Positions 14,851 through 24,496 are shown, counted from the first letter of the stretch. The stretch is DNA of 64,000 bases from Marinagarivorans cellulosilyticus (GCF_021655555.1 NZ_AP023086.1:2944685-3008684), one strand, 5' to 3'. The notes: a model not told the origin generated them from the sequence alone. Program-made: numbers and translations.

Positions 14851-16374
14851 ATGTCTTTGATTCACCACCCCCTTGGCTTTCACTTCGATAACTCTTTTGT
14901 GCGCCTAGGCGAGGCTTTTAGTAGACCGGTTATGCCTACTGCCGTTTCTGGCCCCAGTCTTATTGTGTTTAATGAAGCGTTGGCTTACCAGTTAGGTGGC
15001 AAACCTTATAGTGCAGACTATTTAAGCTGTTTTTCTGGCAATGCTTTGCCAGAGGGTGCAAAGCCTATATCGCAGGTGTATGCCGGGCATCAGTTTGGCA
15101 GCTTTAATCCACAGCTCGGTGATGGTCGAGCGGTACTTCTTGGGGAGGTATTATCACCAAGGGGTAAGCGGTTTGATCTTCAATTGAAGGGCGCTGGTAT
15201 TACGCCATTTTCGCGGGGAGGGGATGGGCGCGCAGCCTTAGGCCCTGTACTTCGTGAGTATTTAATGAGTGAGGCCATGCATGCTTTGGGTGTACCGACC
15301 ACGAGGGCATTGGCGGCTGTTACAACAGGTGAGCAGGTTTGGCGAGAGCGCGCCTTTCCTGGTGCAATTTTGACGCGCATAGCTTCAAGTCATATTCGAA
15401 TAGGTACCTTTGAATATTTTGCGCGCAAAGGGGCGCGCAATGAGGTTAAGGTTCTGGCAGATCATGTCATCACTCGCCATTACCCCGAGTGCTTATCTGC
15501 TTCAAATCCTTATTTGGCCTTGTTTGATTGTGTTGCTGATGCGCAAGCGCAACTGGTGGCCAAATGGATGAGTCTTGGCTTTGTGCACGGTGTTATGAAT
15601 ACCGACAATGCCAGTATCTGTGGGCAGACCATTGATTATGGACCATGCGCGTTTGTTGATGCTTTCAGTGAAAGTGCATCGTTCAGCTCTATTGATACAG
15701 GCGGGCGCTATGCATATGGTCGCCAAGGATCGATTATTCAATGGAATTTGGCGCGTTTTGCCGAATGTTTACTGTATTTATTCGATGATGATATTAATCG
15801 CGCTGTGAGCCTAGCTGAACGAAGATTGGCGGATTTCCCCGCGTTATTTGATCGCTATTGGTATGCATTAATGTCGGATAAGCTAGGGTTGTCTAAAGGT
15901 GCACCTGATGCGACCACCGACCTTTGTGCGAATTTAGTCAAAGATTTACTGATGTTAATGGAGCGCGGTAGTGCCGATTTCACGCTGAGCTTCAGGTGTC
16001 TAAGTCTTGGTTTAAAAAGTGGTGATTTTACACCGTTTGAAGCGTTATTTTCCGATCTTGAGGTTGTAGAAGTTCGGCATTGGGTCGTTCGCTGGAAAGA
16101 AGCGTTATTATTGATGGGCTTAGTTGATCGAGAGATTGCTGAGAATATGCTAAACGTGAATCCGAGTATTATTCCGAGAAATCATCAGGTTGAAAAGGCG
16201 TTGGCAGAAGCGTTAGAAGCTTATGATTCCAAATCGGATGAGCAGGTATTTCCGTATTTTAACAAGATGATTAAAGCGCTTAACACGCCTTATTGCATAG
16301 AGCATGATGGTGGTTTGTTGGCGGCTTCGCCACTAAATGGTGGCGCGGGATATCGAACCTTTTGCGGTACTTAG
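14851..16374 (+). CDS. selO: Protein adenylyltransferase SelO (YdiU family)
   Basis: 507 residues from ATG 14851; a TTG 19 codons upstream extends the frame but adds residues unlike the family. SelO is a pseudokinase-fold enzyme that transfers AMP from ATP to Ser/Thr/Tyr of target proteins, linked to redox stress. Motifs seen are YAGHQFGSFNPQLGDGRA, the KGAGITPFSRGGDGRAALG nucleotide-binding region, SSHIRIGTFEYFA, and HGVMNTDNASICGQTIDYGPCAFVD with the metal-binding Asn/Asp. The C-terminus RTFCGT carries Cys where some eukaryotic forms use selenocysteine. Monocistronic by spacing; convergent with the diguanylate cyclase gene. Confidence 0.93.
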   Translation: MSLIHHPLGFHFDNSFVRLGEAFSRPVMPTAVSGPSLIVFNEALAYQLGGKPYSADYLSCFSGNALPEGAKPISQVYAGHQFGSFNPQLGDGRAVLLGEVLSPRGKRFDLQLKGAGITPFSRGGDGRAALGPVLREYLMSEAMHALGVPTTRALAAVTTGEQVWRERAFPGAILTRIASSHIRIGTFEYFARKGARNEVKVLADHVITRHYPECLSASNPYLALFDCVADAQAQLVAKWMSLGFVHGVMNTDNASICGQTIDYGPCAFVDAFSESASFSSIDTGGRYAYGRQGSIIQWNLARFAECLLYLFDDDINRAVSLAERRLADFPALFDRYWYALMSDKLGLSKGAPDATTDLCANLVKDLLMLMERGSADFTLSFRCLSLGLKSGDFTPFEALFSDLEVVEVRHWVVRWKEALLLMGLVDREIAENMLNVNPSIIPRNHQVEKALAEALEAYDSKSDEQVFPYFNKMIKALNTPYCIEHDGGLLAASPLNGGAGYRTFCGT

Positions 16375-16406
16375 GGGGTGCTTAGGTTTAGCTTGCAATC
16401 TTGCGG

Positions 16407-17045
16407 TTAAACCGTTTCGTCTAAAGAGACGTCAGGGAAGGGTAAATTAGCAACGACGCAATTGCGGCCTTTATTTTTAGCTTGGTAAAGCGCTTTATCC
16501 GCGAGCATTACGAGGGCGCGTGAACTGAGTTCTTGGCTGTGCTCTGTTGCAGCCGAAACGCCAAGGCTTGCGCTTAAGGCTAATTGCCGCCCCTCAGGTA
16601 GTATTAGTGGGACATCAACAATTTGCTGCCTTAGCCTCCCAGCGACAGCAATAGCTGTGTTGACGGCGGTGCTAGGTAGTATGATTGCATATTCTTCACC
16701 GCCATAGCGGCATGCTATGTCCAGTCTTCTTAGTCCATGAATAACAGCGTTTGCTACATGCTGTATGGCGAGGTCACCTACTGGATGGCCGTAAAGATCA
16801 TTGACTTGTTTAAAGTGGTCTATATCCAGCAGAATTAAGCTGGTGGGCTGCCCGCTTCTTCGGGTGCGCTCGAGCTCTTGATTGATTGCGTAGTTAAAGT
16901 GCCGCCTATTGTGTAACCCTGTTAGCTCGTCTCGATGTACTTCTTGCTCTAGTTTTTTAATGCGTGCATTCAGAAAAGCGACCTGCTGCTTAGTTTCTTC
17001 GCATTGATCCGCATTGGGGCATGTGTGGGTTATGGTTTCAGTCAT
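16407..17045 (-). CDS. GGDEF diguanylate cyclase
   Basis: 212 residues. A short Cys-containing N-terminus and a coiled-coil segment (about 15-38) precede a single GGDEF domain (about 39-205). The active-site motif is GGEEY, a functional variant, and the allosteric RxxD inhibitory site (RRLD) lies five residues before it. DELTGLHNRRHF and DIDHFKQVNDLYGHPVGD are canonical. It should make cyclic di-GMP from two GTP in the cytoplasm and be product-inhibited. There is no membrane or known sensor domain, so the input is unclear. Cyclic di-GMP commonly controls exopolysaccharide and motility, which fits neighbours on the left but is only contextual. Confidence 0.93.
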   Translation of the reverse strand: MTETITHTCPNADQCEETKQQVAFLNARIKKLEQEVHRDELTGLHNRRHFNYAINQELERTRRSGQPTSLILLDIDHFKQVNDLYGHPVGDLAIQHVANAVIHGLRRLDIACRYGGEEYAIILPSTAVNTAIAVAGRLRQQIVDVPLILPEGRQLALSASLGVSAATEHSQELSSRALVMLADKALYQAKNKGRNCVVANLPFPDVSLDETV

Positions 17046-17090
17046 TGTTCCCTCTGCATTTATTACTGTTAGAGCTTTAATTTTCAGAAG

Positions 17091-18818
17091 CTACTGTGGT
17101 GAGACTTCTTTGGCTATCGGGAATTGCTGACATTGACTCCACCAGCAAGGATGATCGGTATTGAACTCCATAAGCGCATCCCATTTTGGGGAGCTCTCCT
17201 GTTTCACGTGTTCAAGCGCCCCCCAGCTTCCCCATTTGCTTGAGCTACTTATGTCTACAAAGTGCATATGTAGCCCTCCGCCGTTGTTTTTCCATTCTGC
17301 TAGCATGGTGCTATAGGTATCTTTCATTCTAGGGTCTTTGTTGACTGCTTGATGAAAGACAATGGTGTCTTTATCGTCCTGAAGGGCTTTTCCATTAGCG
17401 GTTATATGCTGCCCCCCTTCATAGGCAACAAGAGAAAGATTGTATTCCTTTGCTACATTAGCCCAATATTTAACTGAGCTTGCAGTGGCTTCTTTTAGCC
17501 CTCGGTAGGCCTTTTGCTTTCGTTGCGTAGGGATAACTGAGCCTGTATTGATTTGCTGAAAGGCCATGTTAATACTGTTGGGGTGGTTAATTAGGTTTTT
17601 AAGGGGTTTGATTTGGTCAATGTTTTTTTTGCTTGGCCCGCTTAGCCCTGCGTCAAAATATGTTGTTATCGCCAGCGCATCTAGCCCATGTTTAAAGCAG
17701 GGAGCCTTTGCCCATAGTGGGCATTCTAATGCTGCTGAAGCTAAGCCTCTCCATCCAGTTTGAACGCCGAGTGTGCAAATAATTCGTTCGGGATTGTCTT
17801 TGAATGCTCCTTTTTTAAATGTATTACAAATTTCAGCTGTCCGCATCCCATGCCACTGCATAAAAGCATTCCCTTCTTTTTCCCATAGAGCTGCCCCTTG
17901 AGCGAGGGCATAGTGGGACTGCTTAAAGCTCCAGTTCCACACTTCGTTACTGTGCTCGATGTAGATAGGCAGTTCTGGGGATAGGTGGTGATGAAAAACT
18001 GAGGCAATATTTCCAGTAAAGACAGAGTCGGCCCAGTGCGGAATATTAATCCATGGAATGCTATTGAGTTTATTGCTTAAGAGTGATATCACTTCAAGGG
18101 GGACCCCATTCTTAGTCCAGCGCCTGTGTTTCATTTGGGGGCGTTGTCGCCATGTGTAGGGTTTTGAGTTGTTTGTTCTAAGCCAATCCATGTAACGTAG
18201 TGCTCTAAATTGACTGATTCTTTTTATCCAATCCGGATTGAATATTTCACCTTGCTGCCAGTGTGGCAGGTGCTCTACGGCAACAATCGAAATATTTGTG
18301 ATGGGTTTTTTGGGGTTTACCCGTGTTACCTCGAGTAAGGCTGCACCCTTCTTTACGGTGATGTAGTCAACTCCTTGACGAGATTTCTCGGTGTTTTTTT
18401 TTGCGGCCCAGCGGTAGTCGATGATTCCATCACCTTCATAAAAAACCACATAATGCTGGTATAGCGGCGATTCGTTGGATGTTAAAAAAACTGTTCCAAG
18501 TGTTTGTCCTCGCTCAAGCTTCATGATCCAATCGTTCTCATCGGTGTGGATAGGCTTGGTGCTCTGCTTATTACGCCAATCTTTCCATTCGCGTGACTGT
18601 CTCATTAAATCTATGAAGGGTAGTTGGGTTGACCAGTCCGAAATTCCTTTTAATCCTATCCCCATGGATGGGTTGAGCACTTTATTTGAGGCGGTAGGTT
18701 TTGCTTGTTGTTCGGTAGGTTGAGCTAGGGTGGGGAGCGCAAGTGCCAAAACGAATAGTGCTAGAAAAACTAATGGCTGACGTGTGCTTGAAGAGCCGTT
18801 TTCGCTGTTTTGTTGCAT
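17091..18818 (-). CDS. Secreted clan-A-like glycoside hydrolase, unclassified
   Basis: 575 residues from ATG 18818, which has AGGTG seven bases upstream; a GTG nine bases further upstream (18827) is less likely. A signal peptide ends near LAQPTEQ. The rest reads as a beta-rich N-terminal module followed by a TIM-barrel domain: IPWINIPHWAD, then PIYIEHSNEVWNWS, where the Asn-Glu pair matches the acid/base of clan GH-A, and later LVAYEGGQH, a plausible nucleophile Glu. It would act on a polysaccharide outside the cytoplasm. I cannot assign a GH family; similar proteins are often labelled cellulose-binding. It stands alone upstream of the diguanylate cyclase gene on the same strand (45 bases apart). 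Confidence 0.62.
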   Translation of the reverse strand: MQQNSENGSSSTRQPLVFLALFVLALALPTLAQPTEQQAKPTASNKVLNPSMGIGLKGISDWSTQLPFIDLMRQSREWKDWRNKQSTKPIHTDENDWIMKLERGQTLGTVFLTSNESPLYQHYVVFYEGDGIIDYRWAAKKNTEKSRQGVDYITVKKGAALLEVTRVNPKKPITNISIVAVEHLPHWQQGEIFNPDWIKRISQFRALRYMDWLRTNNSKPYTWRQRPQMKHRRWTKNGVPLEVISLLSNKLNSIPWINIPHWADSVFTGNIASVFHHHLSPELPIYIEHSNEVWNWSFKQSHYALAQGAALWEKEGNAFMQWHGMRTAEICNTFKKGAFKDNPERIICTLGVQTGWRGLASAALECPLWAKAPCFKHGLDALAITTYFDAGLSGPSKKNIDQIKPLKNLINHPNSINMAFQQINTGSVIPTQRKQKAYRGLKEATASSVKYWANVAKEYNLSLVAYEGGQHITANGKALQDDKDTIVFHQAVNKDPRMKDTYSTMLAEWKNNGGGLHMHFVDISSSSKWGSWGALEHVKQESSPKWDALMEFNTDHPCWWSQCQQFPIAKEVSPQ

Positions 18819-18875
18819 TATTCGCACCTGCTGCTGTTGGGTGTGCTTTAGTTAATTAGCTGTTGTTTTGCGCAG

Positions 18876-20039
18876 CTAGGATAACCTCATTTTAAAATCT
18901 TGGTAAGAGAATGTCTTTACAGTTTCGAATTCACCCGTTTGGCTATTGGCCTTAATAATGGCGGGCAGGGGAATGCCGTTAAATGTTGTGTTTTTGACCA
19001 TGGTGTAAATGGCCATGTCCTCGAACATCAAACGCTCTCCGATTTTTAAAGGCTGGTCAAAGCTGTAATCGCCAATCACATCACCCGATAAGCAGCTTGG
19101 GCCGCCTAGTCGATAGGTGTAGGGTTTTTCTGAAGCGTTACCTGCTCCAGTTATTTGGGGGCGATAGGGCATTTCCAACACGTCAGGCATGTGACAGGTT
19201 GCCGATGCATCGAGTATGGCCAGTTCCATATTATTGGTAAAAGTATCGAGTACCTCAGCAACAAAAATGCCAGCGTTTAATGCGATGGCTTCCCCCGGTT
19301 CTAAATACACCTGAACGTTATAAGCTTTGCTGAATGATTTTACGCGTTCTATTAGCGCGTCTACTTGGTAATCATCGCGGGTAATGTGGTGCCCTCCGCC
19401 AAAATTAATCCATTTCATTTGTGCCAAAAGGTGGCCAAAGCGCGATTCTACTGCATCAAGGGTGCGCGAAAGCGGAGCAAAGTCCTGCTCGCACAGGGTG
19501 TGAAAGTGCAGGCCGTCAATACCGGAAAGGTCTTGGTTTTCAAATTGGTGAAGCGGGATTCCCATGCGTGAACAAGGGGCGCATGGATCATAAATAGCGG
19601 TAGCGCCTTCTGAGTGCTCTGGGTTTATGCGTAAACCAAAGGATAGCTGTGGTCTTGCTTTTTGGGCTACCAGAGCTTGTGCTTTATATTGCTGCCACTG
19701 GTTGAACGAGTTAAAAACTACGTGATTTGAAAGTGCTAATACTTGTTCGATATCTTGTGGGCGGTAGGCGGCAGCATAGGTATGCACTTCACCGCCATAT
19801 TCTTCACGCCCAAGTTGTGCTTCGTAAGGGCCACTGGCACAAGTGCCCGAGAGGTATTTCATTATAAGTGGGGCGACATCAAACATTGAAAAAGCTTTGA
19901 GCGCTAGAAGTACTTTAGCACCACTGCGGGCTTGTACATCGGCAAGTATTTGTAGGTTCTTTTCCAGTTGAACTTCATCGATGATGTAGCTAGGGCTGGG
20001 TACGCTGTGTATATCAAAATTTTCGAGGCTATGAGACAC
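18876..20039 (-). CDS. nspC: Carboxynorspermidine decarboxylase
   Basis: 387 residues, a PLP fold-III (alanine racemase-like) decarboxylase. VLLALKAFSMF holds the PLP lysine; WINFGGGHHI, YLEPGEAIAL and the C-terminal CLSGDVIGDYSF are NspC signatures. It removes the carboxyl group from carboxynorspermidine or carboxyspermidine to give norspermidine or spermidine in the cytoplasm. It is the last gene of the minus-strand polyamine cluster, 64 bases downstream of the dehydrogenase gene and separated from it by an intrinsic terminator, so its expression may be lower or independent. Start is GTG. Confidence 0.92.
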   Translation of the reverse strand: MSHSLENFDIHSVPSPSYIIDEVQLEKNLQILADVQARSGAKVLLALKAFSMFDVAPLIMKYLSGTCASGPYEAQLGREEYGGEVHTYAAAYRPQDIEQVLALSNHVVFNSFNQWQQYKAQALVAQKARPQLSFGLRINPEHSEGATAIYDPCAPCSRMGIPLHQFENQDLSGIDGLHFHTLCEQDFAPLSRTLDAVESRFGHLLAQMKWINFGGGHHITRDDYQVDALIERVKSFSKAYNVQVYLEPGEAIALNAGIFVAEVLDTFTNNMELAILDASATCHMPDVLEMPYRPQITGAGNASEKPYTYRLGGPSCLSGDVIGDYSFDQPLKIGERLMFEDMAIYTMVKNTTFNGIPLPAIIKANSQTGEFETVKTFSYQDFKMRLS

Positions 20040-20067
20040 GCAAATATTCCGCGGAAGATATTGGTAG

Positions 20068-20095
20068 AAAAAAGCCGCTATTGTTAGCGGCTTTA
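20068..20095 (-). terminator. Intrinsic terminator between the dehydrogenase gene and nspC
   Basis: Read on the minus strand, AAGCCGCTA and TAGCGGCTT form a perfect 9-bp stem with a 4-base loop, directly followed by a T run. It lies in the gap between the carboxynorspermidine dehydrogenase gene and nspC and points in their direction, so it should partly uncouple nspC. Confidence 0.8.
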
Positions 20096-20103
20096 GTAAT
20101 TTG

Positions 20104-21303
20104 TTAGCTGGCTAGGCCGGTGTTTTTAAGCTCAACAACCGTCCAAGGTAGGCCGTAGCTGTTAAGGTCTTCCATAAAGGGGTCTGGGTCGAATTGTTCC
20201 ATATTCCACACGCCGGCCTTCATCCATTTGCCTTCGAGCATCATCTTGGCGCCAATCATGGCGGGTACGCCAGTGGTGTAAGAGATGGCTTGCGATTGAA
20301 CTTCTTCGTAGCAAGCTTCGTGATCGCAAATGTTGTAAATGTACATAATGCGTTCTTTGCCGTCTTTAATGCCTTTTGCAACACAGCCAATGCATGTTCT
20401 GCCTTTGGTTAGTGGCCCAAGGCTCGAGGGATCGGGCAAAACAGCTTTTAGAAATTGTAAGGGTACAATTTCTACACCGTTATATATGACGGGCTCTATG
20501 CCTGTCATGCCTACATTTTCGAGTACCTCTAGGTGTTTTAAATAAGCATCGCCGAATGTCATCCAGAAGCGTGCACGCTTAATTTCTGGGAAGTGCTTGG
20601 TAATGGATTCAAGCTCTTCATGGTACATCAGGTACATATTCTTGGGCCCGATCCCTTCGGGGAAGTCGTAGGTATCTTTAATGGATAATGGTGGGGTTTC
20701 CACCCATTGGCCATCTTGCCAGTAGCGTCCATTCGCCGTTACTTCGCGAATATTGATTTCTGGGTTGAAATTAGTAGCAAAGGGTTGCCCGTGGTCGCCG
20801 GCATTGCAATCAATAATATCTAACTCGTGGATCTCGTCAAAATAATGTTTTTTAAGATAGGCTGTATAAACATTGGTGACGCCTGGGTCAAAGCCGCTAC
20901 CAAGCAAGGCCATAAGGCCTGCTTGCTCGAATTTATCTTGATATGCCCATTGCCAGCTATATTCAAACTTGGCTTCTTCTGGTGGTTCGTAGTTTGCTGT
21001 ATCCATGTAGTGAATGCCGGCATTAAGGCAAGCATCCATTATGTGTAAATCTTGGTAGGGGAGGGCAACGTTAATGACTAAGCTAGGCTTTTCTTTTTCA
21101 AGTAGCGCTGTTAGCTCTGGGACATTGTCGGCATCCACTTGTGCTGTGCGAATAGGGCGTTTGAGTTGCGCGGCAATTTTTTTGCATTTGGCTTCGGTGC
21201 GGCTCGCTAAAATAATGTCGGTAAATACATCGGCCAGTTGTGCGCACTTGTGGGTAACAACACCGCCCACGCCACCGGCGCCAATAATTAAAACTTTGCT
21301 CAT
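20104..21303 (-). CDS. Carboxynorspermidine synthase (saccharopine dehydrogenase family)
   Basis: 399 residues. The N-terminal Rossmann motif is LIIGAGGVGGVVTHKCA (4-20); LINVALPYQDLHIMDACL-like and GSGFDPGVTNVYTAYLKK segments place it with carboxynorspermidine dehydrogenases. It condenses L-aspartate semialdehyde with diaminopropane or putrescine and reduces the Schiff base with NADPH, giving carboxynorspermidine or carboxyspermidine, the substrate of NspC. The ATG has AGGT 9 bases upstream. It lies 44 bases downstream of speA on the same strand. Which diamine is used cannot be read from sequence; SpeA next door suggests agmatine-derived putrescine and therefore spermidine. Confidence 0.92.
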   Translation of the reverse strand: MSKVLIIGAGGVGGVVTHKCAQLADVFTDIILASRTEAKCKKIAAQLKRPIRTAQVDADNVPELTALLEKEKPSLVINVALPYQDLHIMDACLNAGIHYMDTANYEPPEEAKFEYSWQWAYQDKFEQAGLMALLGSGFDPGVTNVYTAYLKKHYFDEIHELDIIDCNAGDHGQPFATNFNPEINIREVTANGRYWQDGQWVETPPLSIKDTYDFPEGIGPKNMYLMYHEELESITKHFPEIKRARFWMTFGDAYLKHLEVLENVGMTGIEPVIYNGVEIVPLQFLKAVLPDPSSLGPLTKGRTCIGCVAKGIKDGKERIMYIYNICDHEACYEEVQSQAISYTTGVPAMIGAKMMLEGKWMKAGVWNMEQFDPDPFMEDLNSYGLPWTVVELKNTGLAS

Positions 21304-21347
21304 AAAATAAACCTCTGCTCGGTTCAGTGTTTAGTGTTTGGTTGAAG

Positions 21348-23267
21348 TTAGCGCTCGTAGTAGGTGTAGCCGCGCATGCTATCGCTAAAAGCATTCATAA
21401 TTTTAAGGCGTTCTGCAGCGGTGATTTTCCCTTCGCGAACAGCAAGCTCGGCGTTGCGGCGGAAGCGGTCTTGCATTGTGCGCGGGTCATACTCCACGTA
21501 ACTCAATACATCAGCAATGCTATCGCCTTCTATTTCATGAATAAATTCATAGTTGCCGTCGTCGTTAAACCGAATGCTCACAACGTTGGTATCACCAAAA
21601 AGGTTGTGTAAGTCGCCAAGGGTTTCTTGGTAGGCGCCAACTAAAAATGCACCGATGTAGTATTCCTCATCGGCTTTTTGTTCATGCAAGGCGATGGTTT
21701 TACGTGTACCTCTGCGGTCGGCAAAGCGATCTATTTTGCCGTCACAGTCACAAGTGATATCAGCAATAATTGCTTGTCTAGTCGGCTCTTCGTTTAGTCT
21801 GTGCAAGGGCATAACCGGGAAGACTTGGTCGATGGCCCACATGTCGGGTAGCGATTGAAACAGACTAAAGTTGCAATAATAAATATCGGATAACTGTTCT
21901 TTGAGCTTTTCAGCTTCATCTAATCCCCGGGGCATGTCATCGGCTATTGCAAGAATGCGCTGCATAACGGCAAGAAATAGGTTTTCAGCTAATGAGCGCG
22001 AGCGCAAATTAATTTGCCCACGCTTAAAAAGCTCACGTAGTTCATCGCGATAAAAAACGGCATCGTTGTAGCATTCTTGAATGTTGCGCTCGTTGGCGCT
22101 GCTAATTAAGTCCACCAAGTTGTGAATCATGGTGTTTTCGCTGGCGGGTATTTGCTCTGGAATTGTGCCGGGTTCGTAGGTTGCGACATCTAAAACGTTA
22201 AATACCAATAGCGACGAATAGGCCACGGTAGCGCGGCCCGATTCGGTCACAATTGTTGGGTGGGCGATGTTGAACGGGTCTAGCGTCGACATTAAAACGT
22301 CGACAATATCGGCGCAGTATTCATCAAGCGAATAGTTGCGCGAATGCACGTAGTTGGATTTTGAGCCATCGTAGTCAACGGCAAGGCCGCCACCTAAGTC
22401 AAGGTAACCCATACAGGCGCCTTCGCGCACTAGGTCCATATACACTTGGCAGGCTTCGAGCACGCCGGTGCGAATATCGCGAATATTCGGTATTTGCGAG
22501 CCTAAGTGATAATGCAGTAGCTGCAAGCAATCTAGCATATCTTCGGCTTTTAAATTATCGACCAGCTCTATCAATTGTGCTGTTGAAAGGCCAAAAATAC
22601 TGCGGTCGCCGCTGGTTGCATTCCAGTGGCCGCCTACCATAGATGCAAGCTTAACGCGGGCGCCTATCATAGGCTTGATGCCCAATGCTCGGCTGCGTTC
22701 TAAGATTATCGGTAATTCAGAGGGTGTCTCAATTACGAAAAAGACTTTATAGCCCATGCTGCATGCTTGCAGGCCCAGGTCGATAAACTCTTGGTCTTTG
22801 TAGCCGTTGCACACAATACAAGCGTCGCGGTTTTCAAGGGTCGATAGAGCGATAATAAGTTCGGGCTTTGAGCCTGCTTCTAGGCCGTGATTGTAGGGCG
22901 CGCCAACTTGAGCAATTTCCTCAATAACATGGCACTGCTGGTTAACCTTAATAGGGAATACTCCGCGGTATTCGCCTTGGTAATTGCTATCTTTAATCGC
23001 TTTTCGAAAAGCTTCGTTTAGGCGCTTTATCTGTTGAGCGAGTAAGTCTTCAAAGCGGATAAGCACCGGCGCATCAAGGCCACGCTCACGCGATTGGCGT
23101 ACGATATCGAGTACCGAAGCTTGCACTTTAACGTTGTTTTCTGTGGTGCTGGAAACGGCGACTTCGCCGTTTTCATCGATGGCGAAGTAACCTGCGCCCC
23201 ACTCATTGATAGCATAAAGTTCTGCCGAATCGTCGGCAGACCAAAGCGGTCGAGATTTTGTATTCAA
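21348..23267 (-). CDS. speA: Biosynthetic arginine decarboxylase
   Basis: 639 residues, the length of the SpeA family. A PLP barrel domain is evident: GVFPIKVNQQ holds the PLP lysine (about residue 103), then GLEAGSKPEL, LLHYHLGSQI, YLDLGGGLAVDYDGS and, in the C-terminal part, DITCDCDGKIDRF. The DSDG-like CDCDGK motif supplies the substrate-site cysteine and aspartate. It makes agmatine from arginine as the first step of polyamine synthesis, with PLP and Mg2+. It is first in the minus-strand cluster speA - dehydrogenase - nspC. The predicted start is TTG with a weak GGTTTCC element; the N-terminus WSADDSAELYAINEWGAGYF matches the family beginning, so the true start is close. Confidence 0.95.
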   Translation of the reverse strand: MNTKSRPLWSADDSAELYAINEWGAGYFAIDENGEVAVSSTTENNVKVQASVLDIVRQSRERGLDAPVLIRFEDLLAQQIKRLNEAFRKAIKDSNYQGEYRGVFPIKVNQQCHVIEEIAQVGAPYNHGLEAGSKPELIIALSTLENRDACIVCNGYKDQEFIDLGLQACSMGYKVFFVIETPSELPIILERSRALGIKPMIGARVKLASMVGGHWNATSGDRSIFGLSTAQLIELVDNLKAEDMLDCLQLLHYHLGSQIPNIRDIRTGVLEACQVYMDLVREGACMGYLDLGGGLAVDYDGSKSNYVHSRNYSLDEYCADIVDVLMSTLDPFNIAHPTIVTESGRATVAYSSLLVFNVLDVATYEPGTIPEQIPASENTMIHNLVDLISSANERNIQECYNDAVFYRDELRELFKRGQINLRSRSLAENLFLAVMQRILAIADDMPRGLDEAEKLKEQLSDIYYCNFSLFQSLPDMWAIDQVFPVMPLHRLNEEPTRQAIIADITCDCDGKIDRFADRRGTRKTIALHEQKADEEYYIGAFLVGAYQETLGDLHNLFGDTNVVSIRFNDDGNYEFIHEIEGDSIADVLSYVEYDPRTMQDRFRRNAELAVREGKITAAERLKIMNAFSDSMRGYTYYER

Positions 23268-23497
23268 TTCAAGGAAACCCTGTGTTGTGTGTCGAGCTGA
23301 ACTGGTTAGTGAGGAAGTGCCTTATCGACACTTTTTGAGCTATTACTTAGTGAGCAATAGTGCCCAAAGCGACTGTGATCTATTGTTCTTTGCGGTGCTT
23401 GGGCGAGTGTTTGTTTACCACTGAAATCGGCGCGAACTATCGCAGATTTCTATAAAGTTGGCTACAGGAAAACAGTAATAACAAGACTTTTTTTCGC

Positions 23498-24496
23498 TTA
23501 AGTAAATAGCTTGCTGCGCACTGTTTCACGATACTGTTTTGGCGGTATGTGGTAGAGCTTTTTGAAGAGTCGGCTGAAGTGCTGTGGATCTTGGAAACCG
23601 GCGTGGTTGGCAACATCGGCAATGGATAGATTGCTCGTTTTTAGCAGGTCCTTTGCAATGCCCATGCGTTTGTTTTGCACATACTGCAATGGCGAGACGT
23701 TGAGCGCAGTTTTGAAGTGTCGATTAAGGCTGCGTACGCTCACGCTCAGCGAGCTGGCTAGCGCATTGATATTGAGTGCGGGCTGGCATTGATTTTGAAT
23801 CGCGTTGAGCAGTTGCTCATCTAGCGTTGCCGTTGCTAGCGCGACTAACTCATTGGTGGTTGCAGGGTTAATAATATTCAGCCCGGCCTGCGTGAGAGGC
23901 TGCCTTATTTCGTGGAAGAAGTTGCGTTCTACCGCCTGCGCAATACGTAAGCCAAACCGTTCTTGAATAAAAAAAGCGGTTAGCTCAGCTAGTGCGTTAA
24001 TGCTTGCCGTACAGAATATGCGTTCATGCCGAGTAATAAAGAGGTCTCTTTTAAGTTGTACATTAGGGTAACGGCGAGCGAATGCGTTAAAGAAGTGCCA
24101 GTGTGTTGTTGCGGGCTTGTGGTCGAGCACGCCTGTTTCGGCCAGTAAACATACACCAGTGCCCACCGCAGCAATGGTGTGATGTGGCGCAATGTCCTTT
24201 AGCCAGGCGCTAGTTTTTGCTTGTTGCTCGATGATGTTGACGGGGTTGCGCCAGAGCGCAGGTAAAAACACAAGGCTACCTGCGGCAAGCGGTTCGTCTA
24301 AGGCTGTAGCAGGGAGGGTTAACCCTGTGTGGGTCTCGACGGGAAGCCCTTGTTCACTGCGAAAGCTAATGGCTAGCGGAGCCTGCTTAGGCGATTTCAC
24401 TTTGGCCATTTCCCATGCTGCACGCAGCATTTCTAGCGGTAAGGTCACGCTAGTTGCCAGCATGTTTGGGCATAATACAAAGGTTATTGATGTCAT
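23498..24496 (-). CDS. GlxA-family transcriptional regulator (DJ-1/PfpI + AraC)
   Basis: 332 residues. The N-terminal DJ-1/PfpI-like domain (about 1-190) has AAVGTGVCLLAETGVLDHKPATTHW, with a Cys at the nucleophile-elbow position. The C-terminal AraC domain (about 225-330) has two helix-turn-helix units, ending IADVANHAGFQDPQHFSRLFKKLYHIPPKQYR. Regulators of this type sense small metabolites and activate nearby genes, often for amine or amino-acid metabolism. It is divergent from fabY and downstream-convergent with nothing; speA begins 231 bases away on the same strand. Its target could be either neighbour; sequence alone does not decide. Confidence 0.9.
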   Translation of the reverse strand: MTSITFVLCPNMLATSVTLPLEMLRAAWEMAKVKSPKQAPLAISFRSEQGLPVETHTGLTLPATALDEPLAAGSLVFLPALWRNPVNIIEQQAKTSAWLKDIAPHHTIAAVGTGVCLLAETGVLDHKPATTHWHFFNAFARRYPNVQLKRDLFITRHERIFCTASINALAELTAFFIQERFGLRIAQAVERNFFHEIRQPLTQAGLNIINPATTNELVALATATLDEQLLNAIQNQCQPALNINALASSLSVSVRSLNRHFKTALNVSPLQYVQNKRMGIAKDLLKTSNLSIADVANHAGFQDPQHFSRLFKKLYHIPPKQYRETVRSKLFT

